DNA of 64,000 nt, from contig OY744465.1 in NCBI GenBank assembly GCA_963556145.1, positions 682,001-746,000 of the forward strand, written 5' to 3'. How positions within the stretch are numbered: the first letter of the stretch is position 1; each line of letters starts with the position of its first letter. A program made the position numbers and the translations under genes. The stretch comes from Hygrocybe punicea (Eukaryota > Basidiomycota > Agaricomycetes > Agaricales > Hygrophoraceae). Positions 44,098 to 55,990 of the stretch are shown piece by piece. The notes beneath the pieces were generated by a model, which saw only the letters and a program-made list of their open reading frames with translations, was not told where the DNA came from and made no database searches.

Positions 44098-47000
44098 ATG
44101 TCGAGTTTCTTCGACCGAGCCCACAACACGGACGCCAGTCACAGTCAGTTCAACTCTGTCGGTCAAAATCAGTACAATACTACTGTACCAATAATATGGT
44201 GCACTAGCCTATTACGTGCCGCCTTGTATGCGAGGAACGCGTCAATGGATGATTGACAAGATTCTCCACTGGATAGACGATGACCAGGCGGCGCCTAATA
44301 TTCTTTTGCTTAGCGGAAGCCCAGGGGCAGGTAAATCAATCATCGCCTCGACGTTCGTATCGAAATTGGGTCGAATTTCTTCTGCAAACGGGGCGATGTC
44401 GCCTTGAGTGACCCCGCTGCGTTTTGGCGCACTGTTGCTTCTGATCTTGCCAAAATGGACGGTGTTTTTGCAGAGAGACTGAGCAAGAATTCCAACGAAA
44501 AGAGAGTGGATCCGATATCGAGTCGCATTTCAAGTTCCTTATTCAGGATCCCTTGACGGAGAGTTGGAGGAGACACACGGAATCGCAGAAGAAAACTACG
44601 GGAGGAGACGAGCAAGCCAAGTCGAAGCATTTTCGGGGAAGATTTACTACTCAATTCCCAGTCGTTATTCTCGACGTCTTGGATGAATGTGGATCGGACA
44701 GTTCTCAATCCACGCAACGACGGATTTTCATGGACACCCTCACGGAATGGTCCCACCTTCCCTCCTCATTCAAGCTCTTCATTACCAGTCGAAATCAGCA
44801 CGTAACCCAGTCACTTCGAGACGTCGGTTACCATATATCCCTCCAGACTGGCGATCTTGCTAGCAGAGGAGCAAGCGCGGTTATCGAAAGGTTCTTCGAA
44901 CAACATTTCGCCGATATCGCATCCAATTGCGGTCATGGCCTGGGACTTCAATAATCAAGCAGCTGACGGATCGAGCGGCAGGTCTGTTTATATGGGAAGA
45001 TACTGTTGTCCGATTTATGGAACAGGGTTTCCCAAAGGACCGGCTTGATCTTATTCTGTCCGGGGCCTTTCACGAGGAGGACGACACGATAGACCAACTC
45101 TACCAGAGGATTCTTTCACTGTCCTTCACAAATCCTGGCGTGCTGCACACCTTCAAGAGAGTTGTTGGCGCCATCGTTCTGGCCAACATACCTCTTCATC
45201 GCGCAGATCTTACTCACTTTCTGGGAATACACGACGACGACGAATCGTCTGTCGACTTCATTCTTGAACGTCTCTTGGAGCCAGCGTCATTTCAACCCCA
45301 TCCATCGTTTACCGAGTTCGTGTGTGACCGCAGACGATGTCAGGAGGCATTTGTCATCGATCACCGTATTCAAAGTCGGATCATGACACTGGCGTGCTTA
45401 CAGATTATGAGGGTGGGTCTGCGATTTAATATCTGCCAGATAGAAACATCACATTTCCGCAACGACGATCTTAACTTGACCCAACGCATGAAGACAGGGC
45501 ATTTGCATTTTATGGTCAGAACACCTGCGGGACGTGGCTGCCGAGGCGGAGATTCTCATAGAAGTCAAGGATTTCTTGCAAAACCGGCTCCTCTACTGGC
45601 TGGAGGTGTTGAGTCTGATCAAAATAGCCAAGACTGCGTCGGGAGCGCTAGTGTTGATATGTGACTGGAGCCAGGTGAGTTACTTGGCACATTATGCGTC
45701 CGATATTTGACAAGTAATTATTGTAGCTATGCGACAACGACATTGCCCGTTTTGCAGTGGATGGAGGCGAATTTGTAGCTGCATTTGCAAGTGTCATCTC
45801 CCAAAGTGTTCCACACCTTTACTTGTCAGCTCTTCCTTTCGCGCCCGAGCAGTCATTAGTATCTAAACAGTATTTGCCCCCCGCAAACACTCTCGGTCCG
45901 GATCGGCAATGCAGCTGACTGGCCGACTATTTTGAATGGTCTTGGCTGGGCATACGGATTGTTTCGTTCTCACCGGACGGCAAACGCGTCTTCTCAGGAT
46001 CATGTCGATTCTCATCTGGGCAGCAGAGATGGGAGAAATCATTGCTGGCCCACTCCAAGGGCATGCATCTTACGTCGCGTCCGTTGCATTCTCCCAGGAC
46101 GGCAAATACGTCGTCTCGGGATCTTGGGACAGAACAATCAGCATTTGGGATGCAGAGACAAGAGAAATCATCGCAGGCCCATTCCGAGGGCACACTGATA
46201 CACAGGACGGCAAATGTGTCGTCTCGGGATCAGATGACAAGACTCTGCATATGGGATACAGAGACAGGAGAAATTATCGCTGGCCCATTCCGGGGCACCC
46301 TGATAATGTCACTTCGGTTTCGTTCTCACAAGACGGCAAACGTGTCACCTCGGGATCAGATGACAAGACGATCCGTATTTGGGTCGCAAAAGACAGGAGA
46401 AATCACTGCACACCAAGTCCGTCATATCTCTTTCATCCTCGCAGGACGGCCAACGCATCGTCACCGGGTCAAAGGACAAGTCGATCCGTATCTGGGCTGT
46501 CAAGGCAGCAGTTATCATCACTGATCCGTTACGAAGGCATACTGATAATGTCACGTCTGTTTCATTCACGCATGACGGCAAATGTGTTGTCTCTGGGTGA
46601 TGGGACAAGACAATCTGTATCTGGAACGCCGAGACAGGAGGAATCATTGTTGGCCCACTCCGAGGGCATACTGATTTCGTTACTTCAGTTTCGTTCTCGC
46701 CGGATGGCAAACGTATCGTCTCGGGATGACGGCACCCGCGTCATTTCGGGATCAGAGGTCACAACGGTTCGTATCTGGGATGCAGCAATCGTAAATGCCC
46801 ATTTCGGGGGCACAATGATAATGTTACGTCTGTTTCATTCTCGCAGGACGGCAAACGTGTTGTCTCAAGGTCATGGGACAAGACAATCCGCATCTGGGAC
46901 ACAGAGACGGGAGTAATCGTTGCTGGTCCATGCCAGGGGCATACTAGTTCCGTTAACTATGTTTCGTTTTCGTACGACGGCAAACGCGTTGTCTCTGGAT

Positions 47001-47716
47001 CAGATGACAAGACAATCTTGCATCTGGGATGCAGCAACGGGAGAACTCATCGTTAGCCCATTCCAAGGGCTTACTAGTTCCGTCAATTCTGTTTCGTTTT
47101 CGCACGAAGACAAACGCGTTGTCTCGGGATCATGGGACACAACCCGCATTTGGGATGCAGCGATTGGAGAAATAATTGCTGGGCCGTTCTACGGGCACAC
47201 CGCTTGGTTGAGTCTGTGTCGTTTTCTGGATCATGGGACAACAACCGCATTTGGGACGCAGACACGGGCGACATCAGTGCTAGCCCATTCACAGGGCACA
47301 CTGACACTGTCACGTCTGTCTCGTTCTCGCAGGACGATAAACTTCTTGTCTCGGGATCAGATGACAAGACGATCCTGATCTGGCTTGCAACGACAGGAAC
47401 AATCATTGCTGGCCCCTTCCGAGGGCACACTAGTTCCATCAGGTTTGTTTCGTTTTCGTACGACGGAAAACGGGTTGTCTCTGGATCAAATGACAAGACT
47501 ATCTGCATCTGGGATGCAGCGACAGGGGAATCCAAGGGCACACTGACACTGTCACCTCTGTTGCGTTCTCGCAAGACGGAAGATGAGTCGTCTCAGGATC
47601 ATATGATAAAACGATCCGCATCTGGGACTCAGACGTGCAGAAATTTGTCCCAGAGTCGTCCTCTGGTACTTTCCAAGCCAAATCCAGAATTCAAGATGAC
47701 TGGATCCTTGGCTTAA
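44098..47716 (+). pseudogene. NACHT-WD40 NLR pseudogene
   Basis: The leader MSSFFDRAHNTDASHSQFNS with VGQNQYNTT is typical of mushroom NLRs. A frame change leads to CMRGTRQWMIDKILHWIDD and the NACHT P-loop LLLSGSPGAGKS (~44310-44335). Walker B is VVILDVLDECGS (~44665). WKxF-type WD40 repeats follow a 49-bp GT-AG intron near 45.69 kb and run from ~45930 to 47640, about a dozen blades of the type [37 protein letters not shown]. The reading frame shifts near 44200, 44390, 44510, 44920, 45300, 45500, 45940 and repeatedly within the WD40 array. No long product is possible. In life the WD40 beta-propeller would sense a ligand and the NACHT would oligomerise. Confidence 0.85.
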
Positions 47717-48633
47717 ACTCAGAATTGTTATTCTGGATCCCACCACGTCACCGAACGGCGTTGTGGAGACCCAGAAACATGTGTGTTATAGGGGAGAACT
47801 CGAGACTTGATGAGTCGTTTCGCGCATGGCACATCTTGGCAGAGCTGCCACAGATACCGTCCTGTACACGTGATTCGGTCGGCCAAGGGTATATACTGGA
47901 GTAATTCCATCCATTTATTGATTCCATCCATTTATTGATTCCATCCATTTATTGATTCACTCGTTGTGATTTTAGATGGCAAGCCTGGTCCTTTCTACAC
48001 TTCTGTGGTAATGTTTTGTCGTTTGCAGAATAAATGGCAGACTCGGCGAGGACTGCTTTATCAAGTAAGTTCCATTGTTTGCAATAGCAGCGTCGGCGAA
48101 TGTATGCCTGAGCCATTCCACGTCCGAATGAACGACACCAGGTTCCCAGTTTATCTGGAGGGACAGCTCCATCGAGGTGATCATGATCGAGTTCGCGGGG
48201 AGAAGCTTGTCTCCAGCGTGTACAACCCAGGTCCTATCTGCGCAACCCCCGATGCACGTTAGCGAATAGCGATTCAGTACTGCCCGTCGTACGTATGTCT
48301 AGTTCAGTCTTGACGGTGAGATGTAACTCTGGCCGAAACAGTGAGCAGCACAACATTTTTAACTCATCCAGCTACGAAATTTTCAAAAGTCAAAAGATTT
48401 GTGGAAACTTGAAGAACATGTTGATCATCTAAGTCATCACTCATTTTGACCGGTTTGACCACTTTACCAGTTGCATGTCACAGCCACTGTATGATCAGTC
48501 TTGGTGAGTATAGAATAGAATATAGGGTATAAGCGAGGGCCATCCCGGTAAGAAAACGAAACATGAATTCACGAAAAGTGTAGAATCTAAGGGATATTAT
48601 GTTATCATTATCGGAGGAAGAATTTCTGCAATA
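47717..48633. other. Intergenic; 17-bp x 3 tandem repeat
   Basis: At 47904-47954 the 17-mer attccatccatttattg is repeated three times exactly. 47755-47870 resembles the sequence downstream of the other NLR pseudogene (59,300-59,400 on the opposite strand). No gene otherwise; A/T-rich 3' flank of GLO3 at the right. Confidence 0.6.
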
Positions 48634-50456
48634 TCACCGTTCGGACATTTGGGCAAGGTACTCGGAGAGCTACAAGCACCGTGAGTGAAACTAAAAATCA
48701 TGGGGCCAAATTGTTGCCACATACCTTCAGAGCACTTGACCTAATAGTTTCCCCTACATTCTGCACCTCAGGATTAGACAACACCCTCGCAATCGTATCC
48801 CGGGCAGCCATTTCCAACCCTGCTAAGCTTCCATCTCCCAACATGCCCCCCTCAGCCCCACTCATACCGCCGTCTTCCGGCTCGTCACGTCCAAAGTACT
48901 GATTCGACGAGATAGAAGTGGCGCCCTGGAACGATTGCAATCGCGTTTGCGCTTCGTTCACTACCCCGGGGTCATATTCGTTTCGACCAAAGTACATGTC
49001 AGAGGAGATGCTCTTCTGGTTCCCGAATTTCTCACGAGCGACGGTCGGTGAATCATCTGGTAGGCTGTTGATTTTTAGGTCAGAATAAATGGTATGACGG
49101 GAGGCAAGATATATAAATGGGCACCTTGACTTGGGTGTGGACGAGGCAGCAGCAGCAGCAGCAGCAGTAGCAGTAGCGGCCCCAGGAATAGCGCCGAAGC
49201 CAAGCCTCGTAAAGCTAGGCGAAACAATCTTCTGGATTCCAGCGTTACCATTCAGCTTGGACCCGATTTCAGTTGAGGACGCCTTCAGACTCAGGTTCAT
49301 CGAAGCCTGCTGCGCCAAAGCTTCCATCTTCGATTTCTCTTCCTCTTCTTCACGCTTTCTATCATATCCTAATTGCTTGATCCTTTCGGCTTCTTCAAGA
49401 GCCTTCCGCTCCGCCTCTGCAAAGTCTATTTTCACCGGGGCTTTCGTCGCGCCGAGCCCGCCGAGCTTGGTTTTCTTGACAGTGGTGGAGTTGGCACCAG
49501 TGGTGGGGGTTGAGTTCAGCCTAGATGCGCCTAGTTTTCCAGCTCGGGAGGAGGATGTGGTGGAAGTGGACGAGGAACGGAGGGACGAGGAGTTGACAGT
49601 ACGAGATGAGGCAACGGGAGCCGCGGGTGTCAAGCCTGGCGATGGTGTCCGTCCGAGTACGGGAGGAGTACGGAGAGGAGTCGACGATCCCGATGGCGGT
49701 TTCGGGGTGGATGGTTTGCTCCAAGAAGTGAAAAAGTCTTCGTTTTCGGGTTCGTCCGCTGAGGCGGTAACTGCTTCGACACCATCGACCGTTATTCCGT
49801 TCGGGAATCTGTAACCGTGATCAGTGGTTAGCGGTTGAATATTGCGCGCAAGCTGGATATGTATACAGACTTGATTGTGTCATCGTTGACACGCTTTGCG
49901 AGTTCCTCCTTGTATAGTTCAGCGACACGACTTGAGTATTTTTTCTTTGTGTCGGAGTCATTAAGGAGAGAAGAACCGCCGTGGCGAGTAAAGAATTCGA
50001 TCGCAGATGAGTTTCCTCCGATTTTCATGGTGCGCAACTGGCTGAGCTGCCAGCTGTCCAAAGTTGTCGACCTGTGATATGAAGATGGAGAGTTAGTTAT
50101 CGAAGAGGCAACAATGCAATTTCTTATCGGCGGTGTCAAGTTTCCACTCAGTGGCACCGCTTCCGAAACCAATGATAGAACTGTAATAATGATGATCGTG
50201 AACGCACCGGACAAAGCTGATGTGCACGCCCATGTTGCGGTGCACACTAGAACAATCCAAGCATATGTAGACACCAAAGGTGACGCTGGACCATGTTGGA
50301 TTCCGGGCTTTGCAATCAAAGCACATCTACAAATTACCATGGAAATTCTTGATATGATCAGATAAAAGATGTGACTGGACGACCCGCCTTGTTGCCTTTC
50401 TGCGCTGTGAGCACCTTGAACACATTTTCTGTTTCTTGCTTTGTCGGGTCGGCCAT
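48634..50456 (-). CDS. GLO3: ArfGAP zinc-finger protein (Glo3/ARFGAP2-3 type)
   Basis: Six exons (50456-50388, 50326-50208, 50071-49871, 49808-49125, 49064-48725, 48669-48634) give 482 residues. The start is [16 protein letters not shown]. The ArfGAP zinc finger is [20 protein letters not shown] then CLDC (CX2C-X16-CX2C), with the arginine finger in [16 protein letters not shown]. The middle is disordered Ser/Thr/Pro with a KEEEE-type coiled segment. A run of alanines is encoded by a GCAGCAGC tract near 49145-49170. The C-terminal Glo3 repeats are [10 protein letters not shown] and [12 protein letters not shown], ending [11 protein letters not shown]. The protein stimulates GTP hydrolysis by Arf1 on COPI vesicles (Golgi-to-ER). 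The first intron starts with GC, not GT (AAG|gcgggt), which is unusual but phase-consistent. Confidence 0.93.
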
Positions 50457-50594
50457 GGAGAGTGTGTCCTATGTCGTGGAGAGTCGGTTTGAGGATCCGG
50501 GGTCCAAGGTCCAAGAAGGTGTCAGAGGTCGTTATCCAATATGGCATTTTTGGAACGGTTGTGGGAAAGTGTACACTGGCAGCTGTGTTATGCC
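50457..50594. promoter_or_regulatory. 138-bp bidirectional promoter, GLO3/APS2
   Basis: Only 138 bases separate the start codons of the divergent genes GLO3 and APS2. No TATA box is evident on either side. Both genes serve Arf/coat-dependent vesicle traffic, so shared control is plausible but inferred. Confidence 0.6.
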
Positions 50595-51332
50595 ATGATT
50601 CGATTCATTCTCGTCCAGGCAAGTATTCACAAAGGCTCCTGATACAGTGGTATTTACTGATTATTTTTTGTAGAATCGTCAGGGTAAGACACGACTATCA
50701 AAATGGTATGTTCCATATGATGACGACGAAAAGGTGAGGCTCATTCATGAAATTCAGTACGTGTATTGTCTCCAAACCTGAAATTTATGCGTCCAGATCC
50801 GCCTCCGTGGAGAGGTTCACCGGCTGGTAGCACCGCGGGACCAAAAATATCAGTCCAACTTCGTTGAAGTCTGTTTCGTTCATCCATATACTATCGTCGG
50901 CCAACGCTGATTCGCACTTTCTTCCATCAGTTCCAAAATTACAAGGTGGTATATCGACGTTATGCTGGTCTCTTTTTCTGTGTCTGCGTGGATGCCAATG
51001 ATAACGAGTTGGCGTATTTGGAAGCCATTCATTTATTTGTTGAAATCCTCGGTGGGTATTGCATGCGATTTGATTACCGTCTTGCGCATCACGAACACGA
51101 ATACTTGCGCAGATTCATTCTTTGACAACGTTTGCGAGCTGGATCTGGTTTTCAATTTCTACAAAGTGAGCATATGTTGCATATTCCACGCACACACTTC
51201 AATTCGAATCTCGGTTCACCGATGAGGTAGGTATACGCAATTTTGGACGAGATATTCCTCGCGGGGGAAATAGAAGAAACAAGCAAGGACGTCGTGTTGG
51301 CGAGACTGGAGGAGTTGGAGAAGTTGGAATAG
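50595..51332 (+). CDS. APS2: AP-2 clathrin adaptor sigma subunit
   Basis: Six exons (50595-50618, 50674-50733, 50797-50868, 50931-51051, 51113-51165, 51231-51332) give 143 residues, against 142 in human AP2S1. Characteristic sequence: [97 protein letters not shown] and [20 protein letters not shown]. The RQGK..LSKWY and VHRLVA..D patterns favour AP-2 over the AP-1 sigma paralogue. It is the small core subunit of the plasma-membrane adaptor that recruits cargo with dileucine motifs into clathrin pits. The first intron uses a GC donor of the classical type (CAG|gcaagt). Exon 1 encodes only eight residues. Confidence 0.95.
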
Positions 51333-52533
51333 GCTCTTCATGATTATGCCATAGTAGGTTTGCTTACGTTGGCTGTGAATTGATGCTTATCCCTGGATTT
51401 TAGATTTATATCGATTATTGGACACTAACCATTAATAATAAATCATGGGTCCCTCCCACGAAGATTACGACAACATCCCGTCTGCCCCCTTATTCTGATG
51501 GTAGAATTCTATGGCGTCCCAGAGTTAAGGATCTGACCGCAGTGAGCACATCGTAGCATTTTGTATTTGTCATGAAAGATTTTACAGGAGAAAGTTCGCC
51601 AAGTATCCGTCATAACTCAACTTGAGCGTCCATACTTCGTAACAATCCAGGTTGCGTTCTCAAGTACCTGACCGAGTTAGAGCTTCCATGGCCTCCGTTC
51701 CTGCCGCTCTGGGTTCCTGAGAGATCTGACAAACCATGGTTTACATAGTCATCAGACGCCGGTTTACGTACATTCCAAATGGCAAATACTACAAGTAAAG
51801 TCACTAAATTGGTACTTCAAGAAACCTGTCACCGCGGTTGCGACGCATTTTTCTTTGCTTAGAGCTGACCTTCCGCAAGCAACAAGACCGTAGATATTGA
51901 TATGAGGGTGAGAGGCGTCTCACAGCACAGCCGTCTGCGGAAACTTTAATCGCCCAAAAGATCCAATTACACGGACATAAATTCCGCAGAGAACCTTCCA
52001 ATGCACACTCTTGCATGGACGTCGTTGGGAAACAGACGACAGCCCCTCACTCACTCGCAGACGACGTCGTTTCACCGGTAACGGTTGGTGAGTTGGGAGA
52101 GTCGGCCTTGGCCTCCCCGGATCAACGCGCACGGCGGTCACGTTCGTCTAGCTATCGAGGCACATCTCCAAGCTTTTACATGTTTTACAGATCCGTCTCC
52201 CAAAAGACTTGTCCTTTGAGAGCGGAACCATCGAGAGCCGGAGAATGATGTGGGAGCGTACAGCCTTGCATCCGAATGTTTCCGTTGGGCAATTGTCACC
52301 AGGTCCATGTGGAAATCTGGTTAAATAGCCTTTGCGTGCGGATTATATTTCCAGCTGCACCTTGGAACGATCTAATAACGCAATATCTCTATATTCGACA
52401 GCTTTTGGCTTACGTTGTTCGCTGGACATTCCACGTTTCAATTCCTTCGCGAGGAGTCCGTGAGCACCCTATTTTATTCCCATGCTTCAAATTATCTCAA
52501 AATCAATGTTCTAGGGGTTATGCACAACCTTAC
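51333..52533. other. Intergenic; possible small ORFs only
   Basis: Minus-strand frames of 64-73 codons overlap at 51610-52141 and could in principle be joined by introns, but I recognise no family and the phases did not settle. A plus-strand frame from 52276 runs into the F-box-like gene, but its upstream part looks non-coding. Confidence 0.3.
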
Positions 52534-53801
52534 ATGGAATTGTCGTTAGAGGCTTGTCGCCAAATAATTAAACATATCGACAACCGTGCCGATATCTGTT
52601 CCCTCAGCAGGGTCTGCAAGAGCTTCCAGTATGTGGCGGAACGCGCACTGTACAATACGTTGTACATGCGAAAACCAAGCGTAACCATCTCCCTATGCGA
52701 CACACTTGCTCGTCAACCACGCCTTTCCGCGATCGTCGAAGCCCTCACCGTGAATTTGCGCGAAGAAGAACATGAAGAAGAAGAAGAAGGAGAATCAGGT
52801 ATGGCACTTGGCGCGCAATCACCGTTACCTGAAGGATACTGGCATTCAGTCGCTCGCGCTTTGCGAAGCACAAAACATCTTCTTTATCTCAACATACACA
52901 TCAATAGCGGTGAAAATACGTCAGCAGCCTGGATCCTGAACGGCTGCACGTTTCGCCTTCGTAGTTTTCATTGCGACCTCGAATGGGATCAGGATCTCAT
53001 TTCATTCCTCAACAATCAACACCATCTCACCGACCTTTACATCGTAGACTTCAACGATCTCGGAACCAAAACTCCTACCGCTGTATCACCATCACCATCC
53101 AATCATATCGATACTGCTTCTCTACCTAATCTATCAACCCTGGAATGCACGTTTACTGAGGCTGCTGGAGCTCTTGTACCTGGCCGCCCTGTCACTCGTT
53201 TGAAGACATGCTTCTCTGCCTCAGGAATTCCCGAGAAACGCGCAGAGCTGTCTTCACTTTTCACCAAGATTCTGCGCTCGACACGCTCCTTTCGCGCTCT
53301 CGATATTGCTGATTCGTCCTACACCGAAGAGTTTTGCATGGAACTTCTCCGCACCATTGCGTACTCGCCCCCAGCAGTCGGCGAGTTGCATTACCTAGGC
53401 ACGCTGGTTCTTCCTATCGGAGGTCGACAGGTCCGAGTCAACCCTTCTCATTTTTCCGTATGTTCCCTTCAATTGACGATGTTTTTATTATTATATCTTT
53501 CTTTCGCCCTCTGTTATTCCGGGTACAACTTGACTTCCCTAAGCGACTACAGTTTTACGGCTTGCTGGGGCGAATCCGGCAGCTAGAATGCCTCGAAGTT
53601 GATGTGTCAGAATGGGTACCGTCGCCCACATTGGAGCCTGTCGCGTTACGTGCTTTAGCAAGCGAGCTACGTCTGTATTGCCCCTCGGTCACTCGTGTAG
53701 TTTTTGTACATGAATATGAAAGGTTTGTGATTACTGTCATTGACGGTTTCTGCAGATTCGACGGCGATATCAATACGGAGAGTTTATGGAGGGACACGTA
53801 G
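52534..53801 (+). CDS. F-box-like protein
   Basis: Two exons (52534-53430 and 53544-53801, 113-nt intron, phase 0) give 384 residues. The N-terminus MELSLEACRQIIKHI, then ADICSLSRVCKSFQYVAERA and LYNTLYM, follow the F-box pattern seen in mushroom F-box-like proteins (short version at the very N-terminus). The remainder is a leucine-rich, LRR-like series of strand/helix units (TKHLLYLNIHI, LRSFHCDLEW, HHLTDLYIVD, LPNLSTLECTF) with an acidic insert EEEHEEEEEGES. Such proteins are expected to bring substrates to an SCF ubiquitin ligase via Skp1; that is inference here. The start at 52534 directly precedes the F-box. Agaricomycetes carry large families of this kind. Confidence 0.75.
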
Positions 53802-55418
53802 CTGTTGTGCACCCTCCTCACGAACAATTAGTCTCCCAGTCTCTCCTTGATATGACATGACCCTTGATTACAGTTTCTTACATAGAGACGGAACAATTTT
53901 TTAACTCTCGGTTGTATGTTTGCGGAGCCGCAAGGACAAATGCCTTCTTTACTATAGCGTATTTCAAATGCACGGAATTTATTAATAACTTCTAAAATTA
54001 AGACTCTCGGGTTCATCTCCCCCGCGTAATTACCAACAGTAAAGTTACTGCGTACACTGAAACCTGGCGTCTGAAGCTTGGAAGGCGGAAGTTTGAAAGT
54101 GATGCATTGATTGAAAACCTGTGCACTGATCAAACTGATTCATTTGCGAGGAAAATATCTCCTCCGACACAGCTCAAGATCATGATTTGACGCCGCACTT
54201 TGTTGGGACGCGGAAATTATATTTTAAACGCGGACGTTCGGTGAGTACCTTCTCCCGGGGTTGAGGACGGCCTTGGAGGTCTGTACACCTTATGTCCGTC
54301 ACCGTGACACAAATCTCTGTGTTGTGTTTTTCCTGCTGGAGATAGCCGAAAGGCTTTCGGTTGATCGGAAATGTGTGGAGCCCGGGGAGGCGTCGCTGCG
54401 CATTATTTGATCATCGTGTTGAAAGTGCGTCTGGCCCTTGTTGTTCCGGAATCCAGGGAAGATGGGGATGAGACCCTCGATGAAGGTCGCACGAAAGCCG
54501 GTGTTATGTCACGGAATTTTCGGCGCTCAGAACGTAACTCGAACAGGTGGATTGACGGTGTCGCCAGCACGTTTTTAAATAATCCTTGAGAACGTGGTCA
54601 ATATCGAACCACCGTGTATGTTGGGCTGCGGTCTAGATATTTTTGGGAGCGGTCTGCCCCCTCATCCGCTCTCGCTCGTACAGCAGCCAGAATTCGCGGT
54701 TGAGTGGTAGGTTAGTGAAGGTACCACCGGTACCAGCATGCCGTAGCGAGGCACGATGGTGGCTTGATATATATAAAAACGCTCGAAGTATCACGATCTT
54801 GGTAGGCACCCGTTTTCAAATGTCGGCGAGGACTTGGCCTGGGGCCCTGGGCCCAAGTTGCCATGATTGAAAAAAACATACCTCTTCTAGAAGAGGTTGC
54901 GGCGGCCATCTCCGTAAGGTTTTTACCTTTTTGCCGGATCTGATCGAGAAATCTGGATTAGCAGCAGTGTACATCGCCTCACCTATGATTGGATACCGGC
55001 ACCGTACAGTGAAAGTGCACACGTAATGGCCCGGGAGCGTTTGTTATGTCAGTACTATGTAATGAAGTTTTGTTGAACTTGAACGAGGGAATCTGTGAAT
55101 GAAATTATTAGTTGAGCTCCTTGGTCAAGATTAGCTTGCTCGGCGTCTAGATCGATTGTATTAGTAATAGTCAAGAGAGTTACAGTCACATGACCCACAC
55201 TTACAATTACTGCAGTCCAAATTCGTAATAAATGTTGCCAAGAGTCTTGGCCGGTCCGCATATTATTATTTTTGTATATATATCTCAGAGCAATATATTT
55301 CACGCACTACCTGTACATACGTCACCTCCCCGACATGAATGACATCACAGCCTGCGACGTCATCACCTTAAAACGGAAAACCCACTTCCATTACCAAATC
55401 CGGAACAGCCGCTGAGGG
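53802..55418. other. Intergenic region without recognised gene
   Basis: Small ORFs at 53828-54133 (-), 54371-54589 (+), 54643-54870 (+) and 55055-55303 (-) have no recognisable family or splice support. A/T-rich segments lie around 55260-55300. Confidence 0.35.
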
Positions 55419-55424
55419 TATAAA
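55419..55424 (+). promoter_or_regulatory. TATA box of the CsbD/Hmp1-like gene
   Basis: GGTATAAAG lies 72-77 bases upstream of the ATG at 55496, followed by a pyrimidine-rich leader (ttttttaaccctccccctcactccc) typical of strongly expressed fungal genes. Confidence 0.7.
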
Positions 55425-55495
55425 GCCAGGCTCATTTCGTTCTCGAAACCTCCAACGCACTTTTTTAACCCTCCCCCTCACTCCCATTTACAACC

Positions 55496-55990
55496 ATGTC
55501 CAACAGCACTGAGCCCAGGTACGTCGTTCTCGACGACGTTGACGGCGACGACAGCCTAGCTGACGGATGTCATTGTTGCAGTAAGACCGCAGGTCAATAT
55601 CACTCCGCAAAGGGAACCGCCGTCGAGGCCGTATGCCAGCATCACATATATTTAATCCATATATTGAATTAATATTTGTTTTGCAGATTGGCAACGTCAC
55701 TGGCTTGTCTTCTTGGCAGCAGGCTGGCCAAGAGGAGCACGCCAAAGGCGAGACAGAGTTAACCGCTGCAAAAGCACACGGTTACACCAAGGGCACCAGC
55801 GATGTCATCACAGGATACAAAGACTCGGTGGTCGGTGCCGTTACTGGCGACAAGGCCCAACAGGTTTCAGGTATGCATCGATTTTTTGTATTGTTGCCGC
55901 CATAGAGAGTTGACCCTTTCTGCAGGAAATACCCAGAAGGAGAAGGGCAAGTTGCAGCAAGAAGCGAACAAACCTTCCATGGGCTCGTAG
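55496..55990 (+). CDS. CsbD-like / Hmp1-type stress protein
   Basis: Four exons (55496-55518, 55582-55630, 55687-55870, 55926-55990), all phase-consistent, give 106 residues. The sequence MSNSTEPSKTAGQYHSAKGT, VEAIGNVTGLSSWQQAGQEE, HAKGETELTAAKAHGYTKGT and DSVVGAVTGDKAQQVSGNTQ has the repeated GNxTG...GDKAQQxSGN units of CsbD-like proteins. In basidiomycetes these are annotated as 'mismatched base pair and cruciform DNA recognition protein' after Ustilago Hmp1. They are small, hydrophilic, probably disordered and often abundant under stress. The DNA-binding role comes from that family annotation, not from this sequence. A TATA box and pyrimidine-rich leader suggest high expression. Confidence 0.88.

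Noticed and set aside
51610..52141. Small minus-strand gene
   Set aside because: Three short frames could be linked only by arbitrary introns, and no family is recognisable.
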